A stretch of DNA of 64,000 bases from assembly GCF_000310145.2 (NCBI RefSeq), contig NZ_AMXA01000013.1, forward strand, positions 34,263 to 98,262, given 5' to 3'. The notes beneath the pieces were generated by a model. It was given only the letters and a program-made list of their open reading frames with translations, had not been told where the DNA came from and ran no database searches. Shown in pieces: positions 1 through 11,906 of the stretch. The stretch comes from Thauera sp. 28. GTDB lineage: Bacteria > Pseudomonadota > Gammaproteobacteria > Burkholderiales > Rhodocyclaceae. Positions within the stretch are counted from its first letter, which is position 1. Each line of letters starts with the position of its first letter. Both the position numbers and the translations under genes were made by a program.

Positions 1-462
1 CTGGCTGGTCTCGACGACGTCGAGCCCGGGCCCGCCGTAGAGCAGCCAGAACGCCAGCCAGGGGTAGACGAGCAGGTAGCCCACTCCGTACACCCACTTC
101 TTCGGCATCGCGCGGAAGAACAGTGGGGCGGCACCGATGATGGCGAGGATCACCGTGAGGTCGACCCGCCAGCGCAGCTCCGCCGGGTAGAAGCCATACA
201 TGAACTGGCTGAAGCGACTCTGGATGAACACCCAGCACGCGCCGCCGGCGCTGCAGTCGCTGCGGCTGGAACCGCTCCAGGTCGCGTCGAACAAGGCCCA
301 GTTCAGCACCGGTGGCAGCGTCAGCCAGAGCAACCAGATCGAGGCGAGCGTGAGCAGGGTGTTGAAGGGGCTGGAGAACAGGTTGGCACGCAGCCAGCCG
401 ATGGCGCCGACCGACATCGCTGGCGGTGGCAGGCTGGGCTTGAAGTGGTGTGTGGTGCTCAT
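1..462 (-). CDS. aapM: Amino-acid ABC transporter permease, partial (AapM-like)
   Basis: This is the N-terminal part of an inner-membrane permease of the general L-amino acid (Aap/Bzt) importer. The gene runs off the left edge of the window. About 154 residues are visible, with a cytoplasmic start and hydrophobic segments around residues 30-50 and 100-140. The ATG at 462 is preceded by a GGGAG ribosome site and lies 15 bases after the upstream permease stop, so the two are co-transcribed. In this family AapM pairs with AapQ to form the channel; the ATPase AapP would be expected just outside the window. Assignment rests on the gene order (binding protein, permease, permease) and on the long periplasmic insertion before the permease core that is typical of AapM. 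Confidence 0.85.
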   Translation of the reverse strand, partial: MSTTHHFKPSLPPPAMSVGAIGWLRANLFSSPFNTLLTLASIWLLWLTLPPVLNWALFDATWSGSSRSDCSAGGACWVFIQSRFSQFMYGFYPAELRWRVDLTVILAIIGAAPLFFRAMPKKWVYGVGYLLVYPWLAFWLLYGGPGLDVVETSQ

Positions 463-477
463 CGGCGTGTCGCTCCC

Positions 478-1662
478 TCAGCGTTCGACCAGCGCGATGC
501 GCTTGTTGTAGATGTTCATCAGGATCGAGATCGCAAGGCTGATTGCGAGATAGACGGACATCGTGATGGCGATGGTCTCGATTGCCTGTCCGGTCTGGTT
601 GAGCGCGGTGCCGGCGAACACCGAGACGAGGTCGGGGTAGCCGATCGCAGCGGCCAGAGACGAGTTCTTGACCAGGTTGAGGTACTGGCTGGTGAGCGGC
701 GGGATGATCACCCGCATCGCCTGCGGCAGGATGACGAGGCGCAGCGTCGGCCCCGGGCGCAGTCCCAGCGAGCGCGCGGCCTCGGTCTGGCCGTGACTGA
801 CGGCCTGGATGCCGGAGCGCACGATTTCGGCGATGAAAGCGGCGGTGTAGATCGAAAGTGCCACAGTGAGCGCCACGAGCTCGGGGATCACCACCCAGCC
901 GCCACGGAAGTTGAAGCCGGTCAGCACCGGCACGCTCCAATGCAGCGGTGTTCCGGCAAGGCCGATGGCGGCCGCGGGCACGACGACCAGCAGCGCGATG
1001 CAGGCCGCGAGCAGCGGGAAGGCCTGGCCCGTTGCTTCCCGCCTGGCCTTGGCCCAGCGTGCCAGCACGACGCAGGCGAGGATGGCAAGCGCCAGCGCGG
1101 TGACGAAGGCCCAGAACCCATCGGCTGCGCTCGGCGAAGGCAGATAGAGCCCACGGATGTTGAGGAAGATCGCGTCGCCGACCGCATGGCTGTCGCGTGG
1201 CGGTGGCATGGCTCGCAACACCGCGAAATACCAGAAGAAGATCTGCAGCAATGGCGGGATGTTGCGGAAGATCTCGATGTAGATGGCAGCCAGCCGGCTG
1301 ATCAGCCAGTTGGGTGACAGACGCGCGATGCCGACGATGAAACCGATCATCGTGGCCAGTACGATGCCGAGCACGGCGACGAGCAGGGTGTTGAGCAGGC
1401 CGACGAGGAAGACGCGGCCGTATGTGTCGCTCTCGGTGTAGGGGATGAGGGCCTGCAGGATGCCGAAGCCGGCCGAGCGATCGAGGAAGTCGAAGCCCGA
1501 GGTGATGCCGCGCTGGGCCAGGTTGGTCTGGGTATTGTCGAACAGGTACCAGCCGATCGCGATCACCGTTGCAATCGCGAGGACCTGGAACACCAGGCCC
1601 CGGACCTTGGGGTCGTTGAGCATGGAGGCCCGCGGCGGCGGGCTGCTTGCCGGAGTATGCAT
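478..1662 (-). CDS. aapQ: Amino-acid ABC transporter permease AapQ-like
   Basis: A 394-residue inner-membrane permease of the HisM/GltK type. The first membrane segment lies near residues 25-45. After a long insertion, the conserved permease core near residues 270-380 carries the EAARSLG loop (EAA motif) that contacts the ATPase. The length fits AapQ/BztB, which are longer than ordinary polar amino-acid permeases because of an insertion after the first helices. It lies 89 bases downstream of the binding-protein gene, with a strong GC-rich stem-loop in that gap, and 15 bases upstream of aapM. A shorter start at an internal Met 14 is possible, but no better ribosome site is seen there. Confidence 0.9.
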   Translation of the reverse strand: MHTPASSPPPRASMLNDPKVRGLVFQVLAIATVIAIGWYLFDNTQTNLAQRGITSGFDFLDRSAGFGILQALIPYTESDTYGRVFLVGLLNTLLVAVLGIVLATMIGFIVGIARLSPNWLISRLAAIYIEIFRNIPPLLQIFFWYFAVLRAMPPPRDSHAVGDAIFLNIRGLYLPSPSAADGFWAFVTALALAILACVVLARWAKARREATGQAFPLLAACIALLVVVPAAAIGLAGTPLHWSVPVLTGFNFRGGWVVIPELVALTVALSIYTAAFIAEIVRSGIQAVSHGQTEAARSLGLRPGPTLRLVILPQAMRVIIPPLTSQYLNLVKNSSLAAAIGYPDLVSVFAGTALNQTGQAIETIAITMSVYLAISLAISILMNIYNKRIALVER

Positions 1663-1700
1663 GCGACGCTCGGTTGGTGAAGGTTGGGCTGCAGTCGAGG

Positions 1701-1728
1701 CCCGGGCGCCGCTGCCGCGGCGTCCGGG
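1701..1728 (-). other. Stem-loop between aapJ and aapQ
   Basis: A 12-bp near-perfect stem (CCCGGGCGCCGC against GCGGCGTCCGGG, one mismatch) with a 4-base loop fills the gap between the binding-protein and permease genes. There is no T-run, so it is more likely an mRNA-stabilising or partial-attenuation hairpin than a full terminator. Such hairpins commonly keep binding-protein levels above permease levels in ABC operons; that role is inferred here. Confidence 0.5.
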
Positions 1729-1751
1729 TCATGAGGCATCAGCTGAGGCGT

Positions 1752-2780
1752 TCAGCGTACCGGCGGTGCGTACTGGAGGCCGCCGGCGTTCCACAGCGCG
1801 TTCTGGCCGCGTGCGATCTTGAGCTCGCTGCCCATGCCGACGTTGCGCTCGAACATCTCGCCGTAGTTGCCGACCTGCTTGACCATGTTGACCACCCAGT
1901 CCTTCGAGACCTTCAGGTCCTTGCCGTAGTCACCGTCGGCGCCGAGCAGGCGACGGACGTCGGGGTTGGTCGAGCTGGCGGCTTCCTTTTCGACGTTAGC
2001 CGAGGAGATGCCTGCCTCTTCGGCGTTGAGCAGGGCGAACAGCGTCCAGCGCACGATGTTGAACCACTCGTCGTCACCCTGGCGGACCAGTGGCCCGAGC
2101 GGCTCCTTGGAGATCACCTCGGGCAGCACCACGTAGTCTTCCGGGTTAGCGAGCTTGATGCGCTGGGCGTAGAGCTGGGACTGGTCGGAGGTCAGCACGT
2201 CGCAGCGGCCGGCCTCGAGCGCGACGATGGTCTCGTCGGACTTGTCGTAGGTGATCGGGGTGTATTTCATGCCGCTGCTGCGGAAGTAGTCGGCGAGGTT
2301 GAGCTCGGTCGTGGTGCCGGCCTGGATGCACACCGCAGCGCCGTCGAGTTCCTTGGCACTCTTGACGCCGAGTTTCTTGTTCACCAGAAAACCCTGGCCG
2401 TCGTAGTAGGTGACACCGGCGAAATGCAGGCCCATCCCGGAATCGCGCGAGCTGGTCCAGGTGGTGTTGCGCGACAGTACGTCGACCTCGCCGGACTGCA
2501 GGGCCGTGAAGCGTTCCTTGGCAGTCAGCGGGGTGAAGCGCACCTTGCTGGCATCGCCGAACACGGCTGCGGCGACGGCACGGCAGACGTCCACGTCGAT
2601 GCCCTTGTAGTTGCCCTGCGCGTCGGTGAAGGAAAAACCGGGAAGACCGTCGCTGACACCGCACTGGACGTAGCCTTTCTTCATGACTGCGTCGAGCGTG
2701 GTGCCGGCGCTGGCATGAGAGGACAGGCCGAGCGTCGTTGCGGCGAGGATGGAAAGAGCTGCAGTTCTTACAGGCTTCAT
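1752..2780 (-). CDS. aapJ: Amino-acid ABC transporter periplasmic binding protein AapJ-like
   Basis: A 342-residue solute-binding protein with a Sec signal peptide ending near ASA (about residue 23). The mature part begins TTLDAVMKKGYVQCGVSDG, typical of the general L-amino acid binding protein AapJ/BztA. It delivers amino acids to the permease pair encoded just downstream. The ATG at 2780 is chosen because AGGAGGTG sits 5-12 bases before it; longer in-frame extensions run into non-coding upstream sequence and lack a signal peptide. It is the first gene of the operon, with a candidate sigma-54 promoter about 170 bases upstream. Confidence 0.93.
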   Translation of the reverse strand: MKPVRTAALSILAATTLGLSSHASAGTTLDAVMKKGYVQCGVSDGLPGFSFTDAQGNYKGIDVDVCRAVAAAVFGDASKVRFTPLTAKERFTALQSGEVDVLSRNTTWTSSRDSGMGLHFAGVTYYDGQGFLVNKKLGVKSAKELDGAAVCIQAGTTTELNLADYFRSSGMKYTPITYDKSDETIVALEAGRCDVLTSDQSQLYAQRIKLANPEDYVVLPEVISKEPLGPLVRQGDDEWFNIVRWTLFALLNAEEAGISSANVEKEAASSTNPDVRRLLGADGDYGKDLKVSKDWVVNMVKQVGNYGEMFERNVGMGSELKIARGQNALWNAGGLQYAPPVR

Positions 2781-3289
2781 CAAACACCTCCTGAAGGGAT
2801 GGGGTACCGACTGAGCAAGGACACTCCCGGCCGCCTTGGGCGTGTTGATTCCGGGGGGTGTTTCAAAGTATTTCGCGTGCAGTCGGGCTTCCGCAAGATG
2901 GCTAGGGAAACTACGGATACAGGCCAGGACTGGGCCGCGTGACGTCCTTTGCAGGAATTGTGCCGAATCTTGTGCAATGCAATAAGTCTTTGATATGGCG
3001 TTGATATTACGATTGGGAATGTCGTGCCTGGAGCTCTTGAGCCCCTTCGTGGCGCATGGACAGGGTTCGCCGCACCATTGCTGGGCACGTCTCACGGCGG
3101 CCTGCAGGTCAGCGCTACGCTTCGGATCGCACGTGCACGCAGTGCGGTGCAAAATGCCGATCGAGAGTGCGTTGCGAAGATCCGCAGGCAAGTGTGCTTC
3201 CCGCCTGCATGCATCGTCCGAGGGGGCGGATCTGGGTGGCGAGTGCGCGGTAACATGGCGGTTCCGCTGCCTTGCCAACCGGAGCCACC
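2781..3289. other. Divergent intergenic region, aapJ / lipoprotein genes
   Basis: About 500 bases without a credible gene. The middle (about 2950-3020) is AT-richer than its surroundings and contains the candidate sigma-54 promoter reading towards aapJ. The reading frames that cross the region have atypical composition, no ribosome sites and no recognisable domains. No promoter is evident for the rightward lipoprotein genes. Confidence 0.6.
2950..2965 (-). promoter_or_regulatory. Candidate sigma-54 promoter for aapJ
   Basis: On the minus strand the sequence CGGCACAATTCCTGCA matches the -24/-12 form: GGCAC, then CTGCA, with the invariant GG and GC separated by exactly 10 bases. Transcription would begin near 2939, giving a leader of about 160 bases before the aapJ ATG. 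Sigma-54/NtrC control of amino-acid importers is common in proteobacteria. The match is by eye only. Confidence 0.4.
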
Positions 3290-3784
3290 ATGAAACGCCT
3301 GCTCGCCTGGATCTGCGGCCTGTTGTCCGCCATCGGCATCACCGCCTGCGACTACATCAACGTCAAGGAGCTCAAGCCCGGCGTGTCGACCGCGGTGGAG
3401 GTGCGCGAGCGCTTCGGTCCACCGCACATGGAGTGGCGCAACGAGGACGGCTCGCTGACCTGGGAATACAGCCGTCAGCCCGAGGGAATCGAGTGTTTCA
3501 TGATCACCATCGGCCCGGACCAGATCCTGCGCAGCATCGATCAGGTGCTGAACGAAGGCACCTTTGCCAGGGTCGAACGCGGCATGAACGCGGATCAGGT
3601 TCGCCGCCTGCTCGGCAAGGCGGCCTCCAGTCAGTTCTTCGCGCTCAAGCAGGAGACGGTGTGGGAATGGAAGATTGACCATGGCGAGGCCAGCGGCGGC
3701 GATGCGGTCTTCTTCACCGTCTCCTTCAACACCGACGGACGGGTGACGGGAACGGGGCGATACACGCGCTACCGCGGCCGCTGA
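3290..3784 (+). CDS. BamE/SmpA-like lipoprotein, first of a tandem pair
   Basis: A 164-residue putative outer-membrane lipoprotein. A short signal peptide ends in the lipobox-like ITAC, making Cys near residue 20 the lipidated residue. The mature protein has two short repeats of the BamE/SmpA_OmlA pattern: an early GVSTAVEVRERFGPP and a later ARVERGMNADQVRRLLG, separated by a WEY strand. The family fold packs such helix-strand units; BamE itself is part of the beta-barrel assembly machine, but this protein is longer than E. coli BamE, so a direct role in that complex is not shown. It is followed 18 bases later by a paralogue. The start at 3290 places the signal peptide at the N-terminus. Confidence 0.75.
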   Translation: MKRLLAWICGLLSAIGITACDYINVKELKPGVSTAVEVRERFGPPHMEWRNEDGSLTWEYSRQPEGIECFMITIGPDQILRSIDQVLNEGTFARVERGMNADQVRRLLGKAASSQFFALKQETVWEWKIDHGEASGGDAVFFTVSFNTDGRVTGTGRYTRYRGR

Positions 3785-3802
3785 CGAAGCAGGGAGGCAA
3801 AG

Positions 3803-4459
3803 ATGGCAAACAGCAATGGCGGGGCAACCGGCATCGGTGGTAGTCCCATCTCGGCGTGGCCCTGGCCGGTGGCGCGCGCCCTGGCCTGGGCGATACTGGC
3901 CGTGCTTGTGATGCAGCTGGCCGGTTGCGCCGCATTCGCACCACCGCGCCCATACACGACCGAGGCCGAAGCGCTGGCCGAGCGTGGGGAGCCGACGCGG
4001 CGCTGGTCCAACGAGGACGGCACAACCACACTGGAGTATGCGACTCAGCCCAATGGCTGGTCCTGCCTGATGGTCGAGGTGGACGCGGGCGGTGTCGTGC
4101 TGCGTCAGTGGGATGCGCTCGCGCCCGAGAACCTGGCACGCGTCGAGCGCGGCATGGACAAGGAGCAGGTCTCGCGCCTGCTCGGCACGCATCGTTCCGA
4201 GCAGCGTTTCCGCAACTCCGGCGAAGAGGTGTGGGACTGGAACGTCCGCAATGACGGTCCGGGCATTGCGACCCTGTTCAACGTGCACTTCATCGACGAC
4301 AAGGTCGTGCGCACCAGCCAGACCTATGTGTACCCGCGCGACGGTGTGCTCTTCGGCGGCTGGGCAGGCTACTACGGCCACCCCTGGGGGTGGGGCATGG
4401 GCTGGGGGTATCCGCGCCCGTTCTACCGCCATCCATTTGCGCATCCCTGGTACTGGTAG
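3803..4459 (+). CDS. BamE-like lipoprotein, second of a tandem pair
   Basis: A 218-residue putative lipoprotein with a longer N-terminal lead, a hydrophobic segment near residues 25-40 and the lipobox-like QLAGC. The core repeats the features of the preceding gene: GEPTRRWSNEDGTTTLEYATQP matches PPHMEWRNEDGSLTWEYSRQP there, and ARVERGMDKEQVSRLLG matches ARVERGMNADQVRRLLG. The two are tandem duplicates. The C-terminus is a Gly/Trp/Tyr/His/Pro-rich tail (about residues 180-218) absent from the first copy. It is probably co-transcribed with that gene. The function is unknown beyond the BamE-like fold. Confidence 0.7.
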   Translation: MANSNGGATGIGGSPISAWPWPVARALAWAILAVLVMQLAGCAAFAPPRPYTTEAEALAERGEPTRRWSNEDGTTTLEYATQPNGWSCLMVEVDAGGVVLRQWDALAPENLARVERGMDKEQVSRLLGTHRSEQRFRNSGEEVWDWNVRNDGPGIATLFNVHFIDDKVVRTSQTYVYPRDGVLFGGWAGYYGHPWGWGMGWGYPRPFYRHPFAHPWYW

Positions 4460-4520
4460 GGGCGGCGGCGTGTGAGCGTGCTGGTTCCTGCCGACTCCCG
4501 CGCGAGATCTCCTTCAACAA

Positions 4521-4590
4521 CTCGCGGCTTGCGCCGCTCCTGCGGCAGAAACCGACGCGCGGGGGCCGTAGGAGCGGCGCCAGCCGCGAG
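4521..4590. repeat. REP-like palindrome pair
   Basis: Two inverted arms, CTCGCGGCTTGCGCCGCTCC and GGAGCGGCGCCAGCCGCGAG, flank a short variable spacer. The same arms recur near 11427, 23418-23490, 33744-33815 and 63930-64000, always between genes. This matches REP/BIME-type interspersed palindromes. A further degenerate arm lies at about 4629-4654. Confidence 0.85.
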
Positions 4591-4719
4591 GGTGTGAAGG
4601 CGACAGGGTCCCGGGGATTCTCCGAAGAGCTCGCGGCGGGTGCCGCTCCCACGGTGAGCACCCCGCCGCTTTCGCGCCAGCATGTCGGCAGCGGCGACCA
4701 CCCGGTCGCGCTTGCCTCC

Positions 4720-4749
4720 TTGGCAGTGCCGCGGCACTGCGGCTAGAAT
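4720..4749 (+). promoter_or_regulatory. Sigma-70 promoter for the metH leader
   Basis: TTGGCA (4720-4725) and TAGAAT (4744-4749) are separated by 18 bases. The predicted start near 4756 falls just 5' of the riboswitch P1 stem, which supports both calls. Confidence 0.65.
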
Positions 4750-4757
4750 CGCAGCCT

Positions 4758-4826
4758 TGCCGAGGAGCGCTGCGACCCACCGAACCTGTGCGGGCCAGGC
4801 TCGGCAACCGATCAACGGCGCTCACA
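4758..4826 (+). promoter_or_regulatory. S-adenosylhomocysteine (SAH) riboswitch
   Basis: The sequence carries the hallmark SAH-riboswitch blocks: GAGGAGCGCTGCGACC, then GCCAGGCTCGG, then AACGGCGCTCAC. P1 is formed by GCCGAG (4759-4764) and CTCGGC (4800-4805). The pseudoknot is GAGCGC (4765-4770) with GCGCTC (4818-4823). Known SAH riboswitches occur before ahcY and metH in beta- and gammaproteobacteria and switch expression on when SAH accumulates, so that homocysteine is remethylated. Here the controlled gene is metH, 80 bases downstream. Confidence 0.93.
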
Positions 4827-4858
4827 AACCTTCAGCCGGTTTGTGGCGCCGTTCGCTT
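4814..4858 (+). terminator. Riboswitch-controlled terminator hairpin
   Basis: AACGGCGC, then (after a single bulged T) CACAAACC, pairs perfectly with GGTTTGTG and GCGCCGTT around a 7-base loop (stem 4814-4853), followed by a short T-run in CGCTTTTG. The 5' arm contains part of the strand (4818-4823) that forms the SAH pseudoknot, so the two structures exclude each other. This gives a direct mechanism for ligand-induced antitermination. Confidence 0.75.
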
Positions 4859-4906
4859 TTGTGCGTGGCGTTGCCCGGCGACCGTCGAACGACCGAGGAC
4901 CGACCC

Positions 4907-8656
<3,750 letters not shown>

Positions 8657-8680
8657 TGCGCTGAGAGGCCCGACGCCGTG

Positions 8681-11296
8681 TCAGGCGGCGGGCGGGTGGG
8701 GCTCCAGGCGGGTGCCGAAGACTGTGCCGGGTTCGGGGCGGCCGATCAGGTAGCCCTGGAAGCGGTCGCAGCCTGCGGCCGCCAGCATGTCGAACTGCGC
8801 CGGCAGTTCGACCCCCTCGGCGATCACGCGCAACTCCATGGTATGGGCGAGGGCGATGATGGTGCGCGCGATCGCCGCGTCGTTGGGGTCCGTCAACACA
8901 TCGCGGACGAAGGAGCGGTCGATCTTGAGTGCGGTCAGTGGCAGCCGTTTCAGGTAGCTCAGCGACGAGTAGCCGGTGCCGAAGTCGTCGAGGGCAAAGC
9001 CGATGCCGAGCGCCCGCAACTGCTGCATGCGCTCGACCACCGTTTCAGTGTCCTCGAGCAGCATGCTCTCGGTGAGCTCGAACTTGATCCAGGCGCCTGG
9101 AATGTTGCGGGCGCCGAGTATGTCCGTCACCGTCGCGACGAAATCGGCATGGTGAAACTGGCGCGCGCTGACGTTGATGGCGATCTGGAGCGCGTGTTGC
9201 GGATAGGTCGCCGACCACGCCAGCAGTTGATCGCAGGCGGACTCGATCGCCCATGTTCCGAGGGCAATGATCAATCCGCTTTCCTCGGCCACGGGGATGA
9301 ACTCTGCCGGTGGTACCTGCCCACGCTCGGGGTGACTCCAGCGCATCAGCGCCTCTGCGCCGACCAGCCTGCCGTCGACATCGACCACGGCCTGGTAGTG
9401 GAGATGGATCTGGCCCGCTTCCAGGGCGTGGCGCAGATCGGCTTCGAGGCCGGCGCGCGCGCTCAGCTTCACCGCAAGCTCGGGGCCGAAGAAGCTCAGG
9501 CAGTTGCGGCCCAGCGCCTTGCTCTGGTACATCGCCATGTCCGCATGCTTGAGCGCGGTTTCGGCAGTCCCTGCTTCCTGGCCGAACAGCACGGCGCCGA
9601 TGCTGGCGGAGATATCGGCGTTGAACTTGTGTACCTGGTAAGAGTGCTCGATCACCTGCAGGATCTTGCGCCCGATCTCGCCCACCTGCTGCCGGGCTTC
9701 GTCGGGGTCTTCGCTCAAGTCCTCCAGGATCACGACGAACTCATCGCCGCCCAGGCGGGCGACGGTGTCGCCGCTGCGAACCGCCTGCGAGAGCCGCCGG
9801 GCGACCTCGCGCAACAGTTCGTCGCCATGGTCGTGGCCGAGGGTGTCGTTGAGCACCTTGAAGTTGTCGAGATCGAGCAGCAGCAGCGCGCAGTGGCTGG
9901 TGCGGCGCCTGCCGGCCTCGAGGACATGGGCGAGACGGTCCATCAGCAGCCGCCGGTTGGGTAGCTGGGTGAGGGGGTCGAAGTAGGCGAGGGCGTGGAT
10001 GCGATGCTCGGCCGTCTGCAACTCCTCCACCTGCAGTTGCAGCTGACCGGCCTGGGTGGCCAGCGCCGTCTGGTTGCGGCCGAGCAGGGTTCGCATCTCG
10101 TCGAGCGTGGTGCTCAGTTGGGCGAGCTCGGCGATTCGCGTGCGCAGTGGGGGCGGCCGGGAAAAGTCGAGCGCTCCGATGCGCTTGCCCTGCACTGCGA
10201 GCATCTCGAGCGGTGCAGCGATCGTGCGTGCCTGCCGCTGCGCGATGACGGCGGCGACGCCGATCAGAATGCCGAGTGTCGCGGCGATGGTGAGCCCGAT
10301 GAGCGACCATGCCGGCTCGAACTCGCGGGCGGGGGCGAGAGTGAGTACCCAAAGGCGCTGCTCGCCCACCTCGTACGGTGTCATTGCCGCAATCCAGTCC
10401 TCCCCTTCCGAGTTGAAGCGGCTCGCCGAGAAGCGCGTACGGCCAGCCTGGCGCCACAGCGACAGCGCGTCGTTGATGCTGGGCTGGCCTAGCGCACTGG
10501 CGGGGAGCATCAGTGTGCCCAGCCAGTCGCTCTCGGCGATGTGGTCGGGGCGGCGTGGCAGCGCCAGCACCAGCTCTCCCTCGGTGAGCACGAGCGTGCT
10601 GCCGCTTGCACCGATGCGTGCCTCTCGCGTGCGCGTCGACAGTTCGGCAAGCAGGATGTCGAGACCGATCGCCCCCTGGCTGCCATCGCTCAAGCTGACG
10701 GCCTGGGAAACCGTGATGCCCGGCTGGCCGGTGGTGTAGAAGGTGTATGGAGGCGTCCAGTAGCGCACGGTGCCTGGGCGGACGGCGCCCTCGTACCAAG
10801 GCCGCGAGCGGGCGTCGTAGTCGAGCGTCTGCCAGTGCTCGCTACGATTGCCGGCAACGTCCTCCTCGACGATGAGGTGTTCGCTGCCCGTGCCTGGAAG
10901 GTCGGTGCTGCGACTGCGCCACCGTCCGTCAGGCAGGCGCAGCAGCATCCAGCCGCGGCCCTCCTCGTTGCCGATCACGATCGAGCTGATGTTGCGGACA
11001 TGGCTCAGCAGAGGCTTGAAGTAGCGTTCGGCGGCCTGCGTGTCATCGAAGGGTGCTTTCTGTCCTGCAAGCCACTCGGCTGCCGAGGGCAGGATCTGGC
11101 TGGGCAGTTCGACCGTCTCGCGCAGCGTGTTTTCGACCAGGTCGGCGACGCGGGTGAACTCGCTGGCAGTCAGGCGTTCGTGCAGTGGCAGCACGATGAG
11201 CCCGACCACGGCAGCCATGACCGCCAGCAGGCCGCCCGTGACGAGCAGCAGCAGGCGTTTGAAGATGACGTCGCGGAGCGTGGCGGGGCGGGACAT
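8681..11296 (-). CDS. Membrane GGDEF-EAL protein, both motifs intact
   Basis: An 871-residue cyclic-di-GMP enzyme. A membrane segment near residues 12-34, a periplasmic dCache-like sensor region and a second membrane segment near residues 330-352 are followed by a short linker, a GGDEF domain with intact GGDEF at 516-520, and an EAL domain with EAL at 648-650 plus conserved ELTES and DDFGTGYSSLSYL. Both cyclase and phosphodiesterase residues are present, so it could make or degrade c-di-GMP, possibly switching with a periplasmic ligand. It stands alone, convergent with metH, whose stop is 24 bases away. Confidence 0.93.
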   Translation of the reverse strand: MSRPATLRDVIFKRLLLLVTGGLLAVMAAVVGLIVLPLHERLTASEFTRVADLVENTLRETVELPSQILPSAAEWLAGQKAPFDDTQAAERYFKPLLSHVRNISSIVIGNEEGRGWMLLRLPDGRWRSRSTDLPGTGSEHLIVEEDVAGNRSEHWQTLDYDARSRPWYEGAVRPGTVRYWTPPYTFYTTGQPGITVSQAVSLSDGSQGAIGLDILLAELSTRTREARIGASGSTLVLTEGELVLALPRRPDHIAESDWLGTLMLPASALGQPSINDALSLWRQAGRTRFSASRFNSEGEDWIAAMTPYEVGEQRLWVLTLAPAREFEPAWSLIGLTIAATLGILIGVAAVIAQRQARTIAAPLEMLAVQGKRIGALDFSRPPPLRTRIAELAQLSTTLDEMRTLLGRNQTALATQAGQLQLQVEELQTAEHRIHALAYFDPLTQLPNRRLLMDRLAHVLEAGRRRTSHCALLLLDLDNFKVLNDTLGHDHGDELLREVARRLSQAVRSGDTVARLGGDEFVVILEDLSEDPDEARQQVGEIGRKILQVIEHSYQVHKFNADISASIGAVLFGQEAGTAETALKHADMAMYQSKALGRNCLSFFGPELAVKLSARAGLEADLRHALEAGQIHLHYQAVVDVDGRLVGAEALMRWSHPERGQVPPAEFIPVAEESGLIIALGTWAIESACDQLLAWSATYPQHALQIAINVSARQFHHADFVATVTDILGARNIPGAWIKFELTESMLLEDTETVVERMQQLRALGIGFALDDFGTGYSSLSYLKRLPLTALKIDRSFVRDVLTDPNDAAIARTIIALAHTMELRVIAEGVELPAQFDMLAAAGCDRFQGYLIGRPEPGTVFGTRLEPHPPAA

Positions 11297-11426
11297 GCGG
11301 ATTGCCGGATGAATATGCGGATTCAGTGTTTCTTGTCCCCATTATGGGCGCTGTCGCGCGGAACGTCATGCTGCTTGCGTGCCCGGCAGTGCATCTGGGG
11401 CAAACGAACCGATCGACCCGTGGCGC

Positions 11427-11450
11427 GTGGCTGGCGCCGCTCCTGCGAAG
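11427..11450. repeat. Single REP-like arm
   Basis: GTGGCTGGCGCCGCTCCTGCG is one arm of the REP-like palindrome described at 4521-4590. No clear partner arm is seen nearby, so this is a solitary or eroded copy. Confidence 0.6.
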
Positions 11451-11528
11451 ACCCATCGCGGTGGGTGAGCGAGGGAGCGGACGGGCTCGCGTGTATCATG
11501 CGGGTTTGACTTTCCTGGAATGGCTGTC

Positions 11529-11906
11529 ATGTCCACGCTCGAGATCACCGCCGACAACTTCAACGACACGGTCGAACAGAACGCAATCGTGTTCCTCGAC
11601 TTCTGGGCCGCTTGGTGCGGCCCCTGCCGCAACTTTGCACCCGTGTATGAGGCTGCGGCCGAGGCCAATCAGGATATCGTCTTTGGCAAGATCGACACCG
11701 AGGCGCAGCAGGATCTTGCCGCCGCATTCCAGATCCGCTCCATCCCCACCATCGCCGTGATCCGCGAGGGTGTCATGGTGTTCCGCGAGTCCGGTGCCCT
11801 GCCGGCGAGCGCGCTCGAACAGGTCATCCAGGGCGTGCGCGGCCTCGACATGGAGCAGGTGCGCGCCGAGATCGCAGCCCAGCAGGCAGGCCAGGCTCAG
11901 GGCTGA
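11529..11906 (+). CDS. Thioredoxin family protein
   Basis: A 125-residue cytoplasmic thioredoxin-fold protein with the redox motif WCGPC in FWAAWCGPCRNFAP (near residue 30) and the cis-Pro strand SIPTIAV near residue 75. It probably reduces disulfides or assists a partner protein. It is slightly longer than classical thioredoxin because of a Gln/Ala-rich C-terminal tail. The ATG at 11529 gives the usual N-terminus; another ATG lies 9 bases earlier. The 3' end overlaps the convergent LysR gene by 10 bases. Confidence 0.9.
   Translation: MSTLEITADNFNDTVEQNAIVFLDFWAAWCGPCRNFAPVYEAAAEANQDIVFGKIDTEAQQDLAAAFQIRSIPTIAVIREGVMVFRESGALPASALEQVIQGVRGLDMEQVRAEIAAQQAGQAQG

Noticed and set aside
4521..4660. 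REP-like repeats considered as a CRISPR array
   Set aside because: Copies are inverted pairs dispersed between distant genes, not direct repeats with regular spacers, and no cas genes are present.
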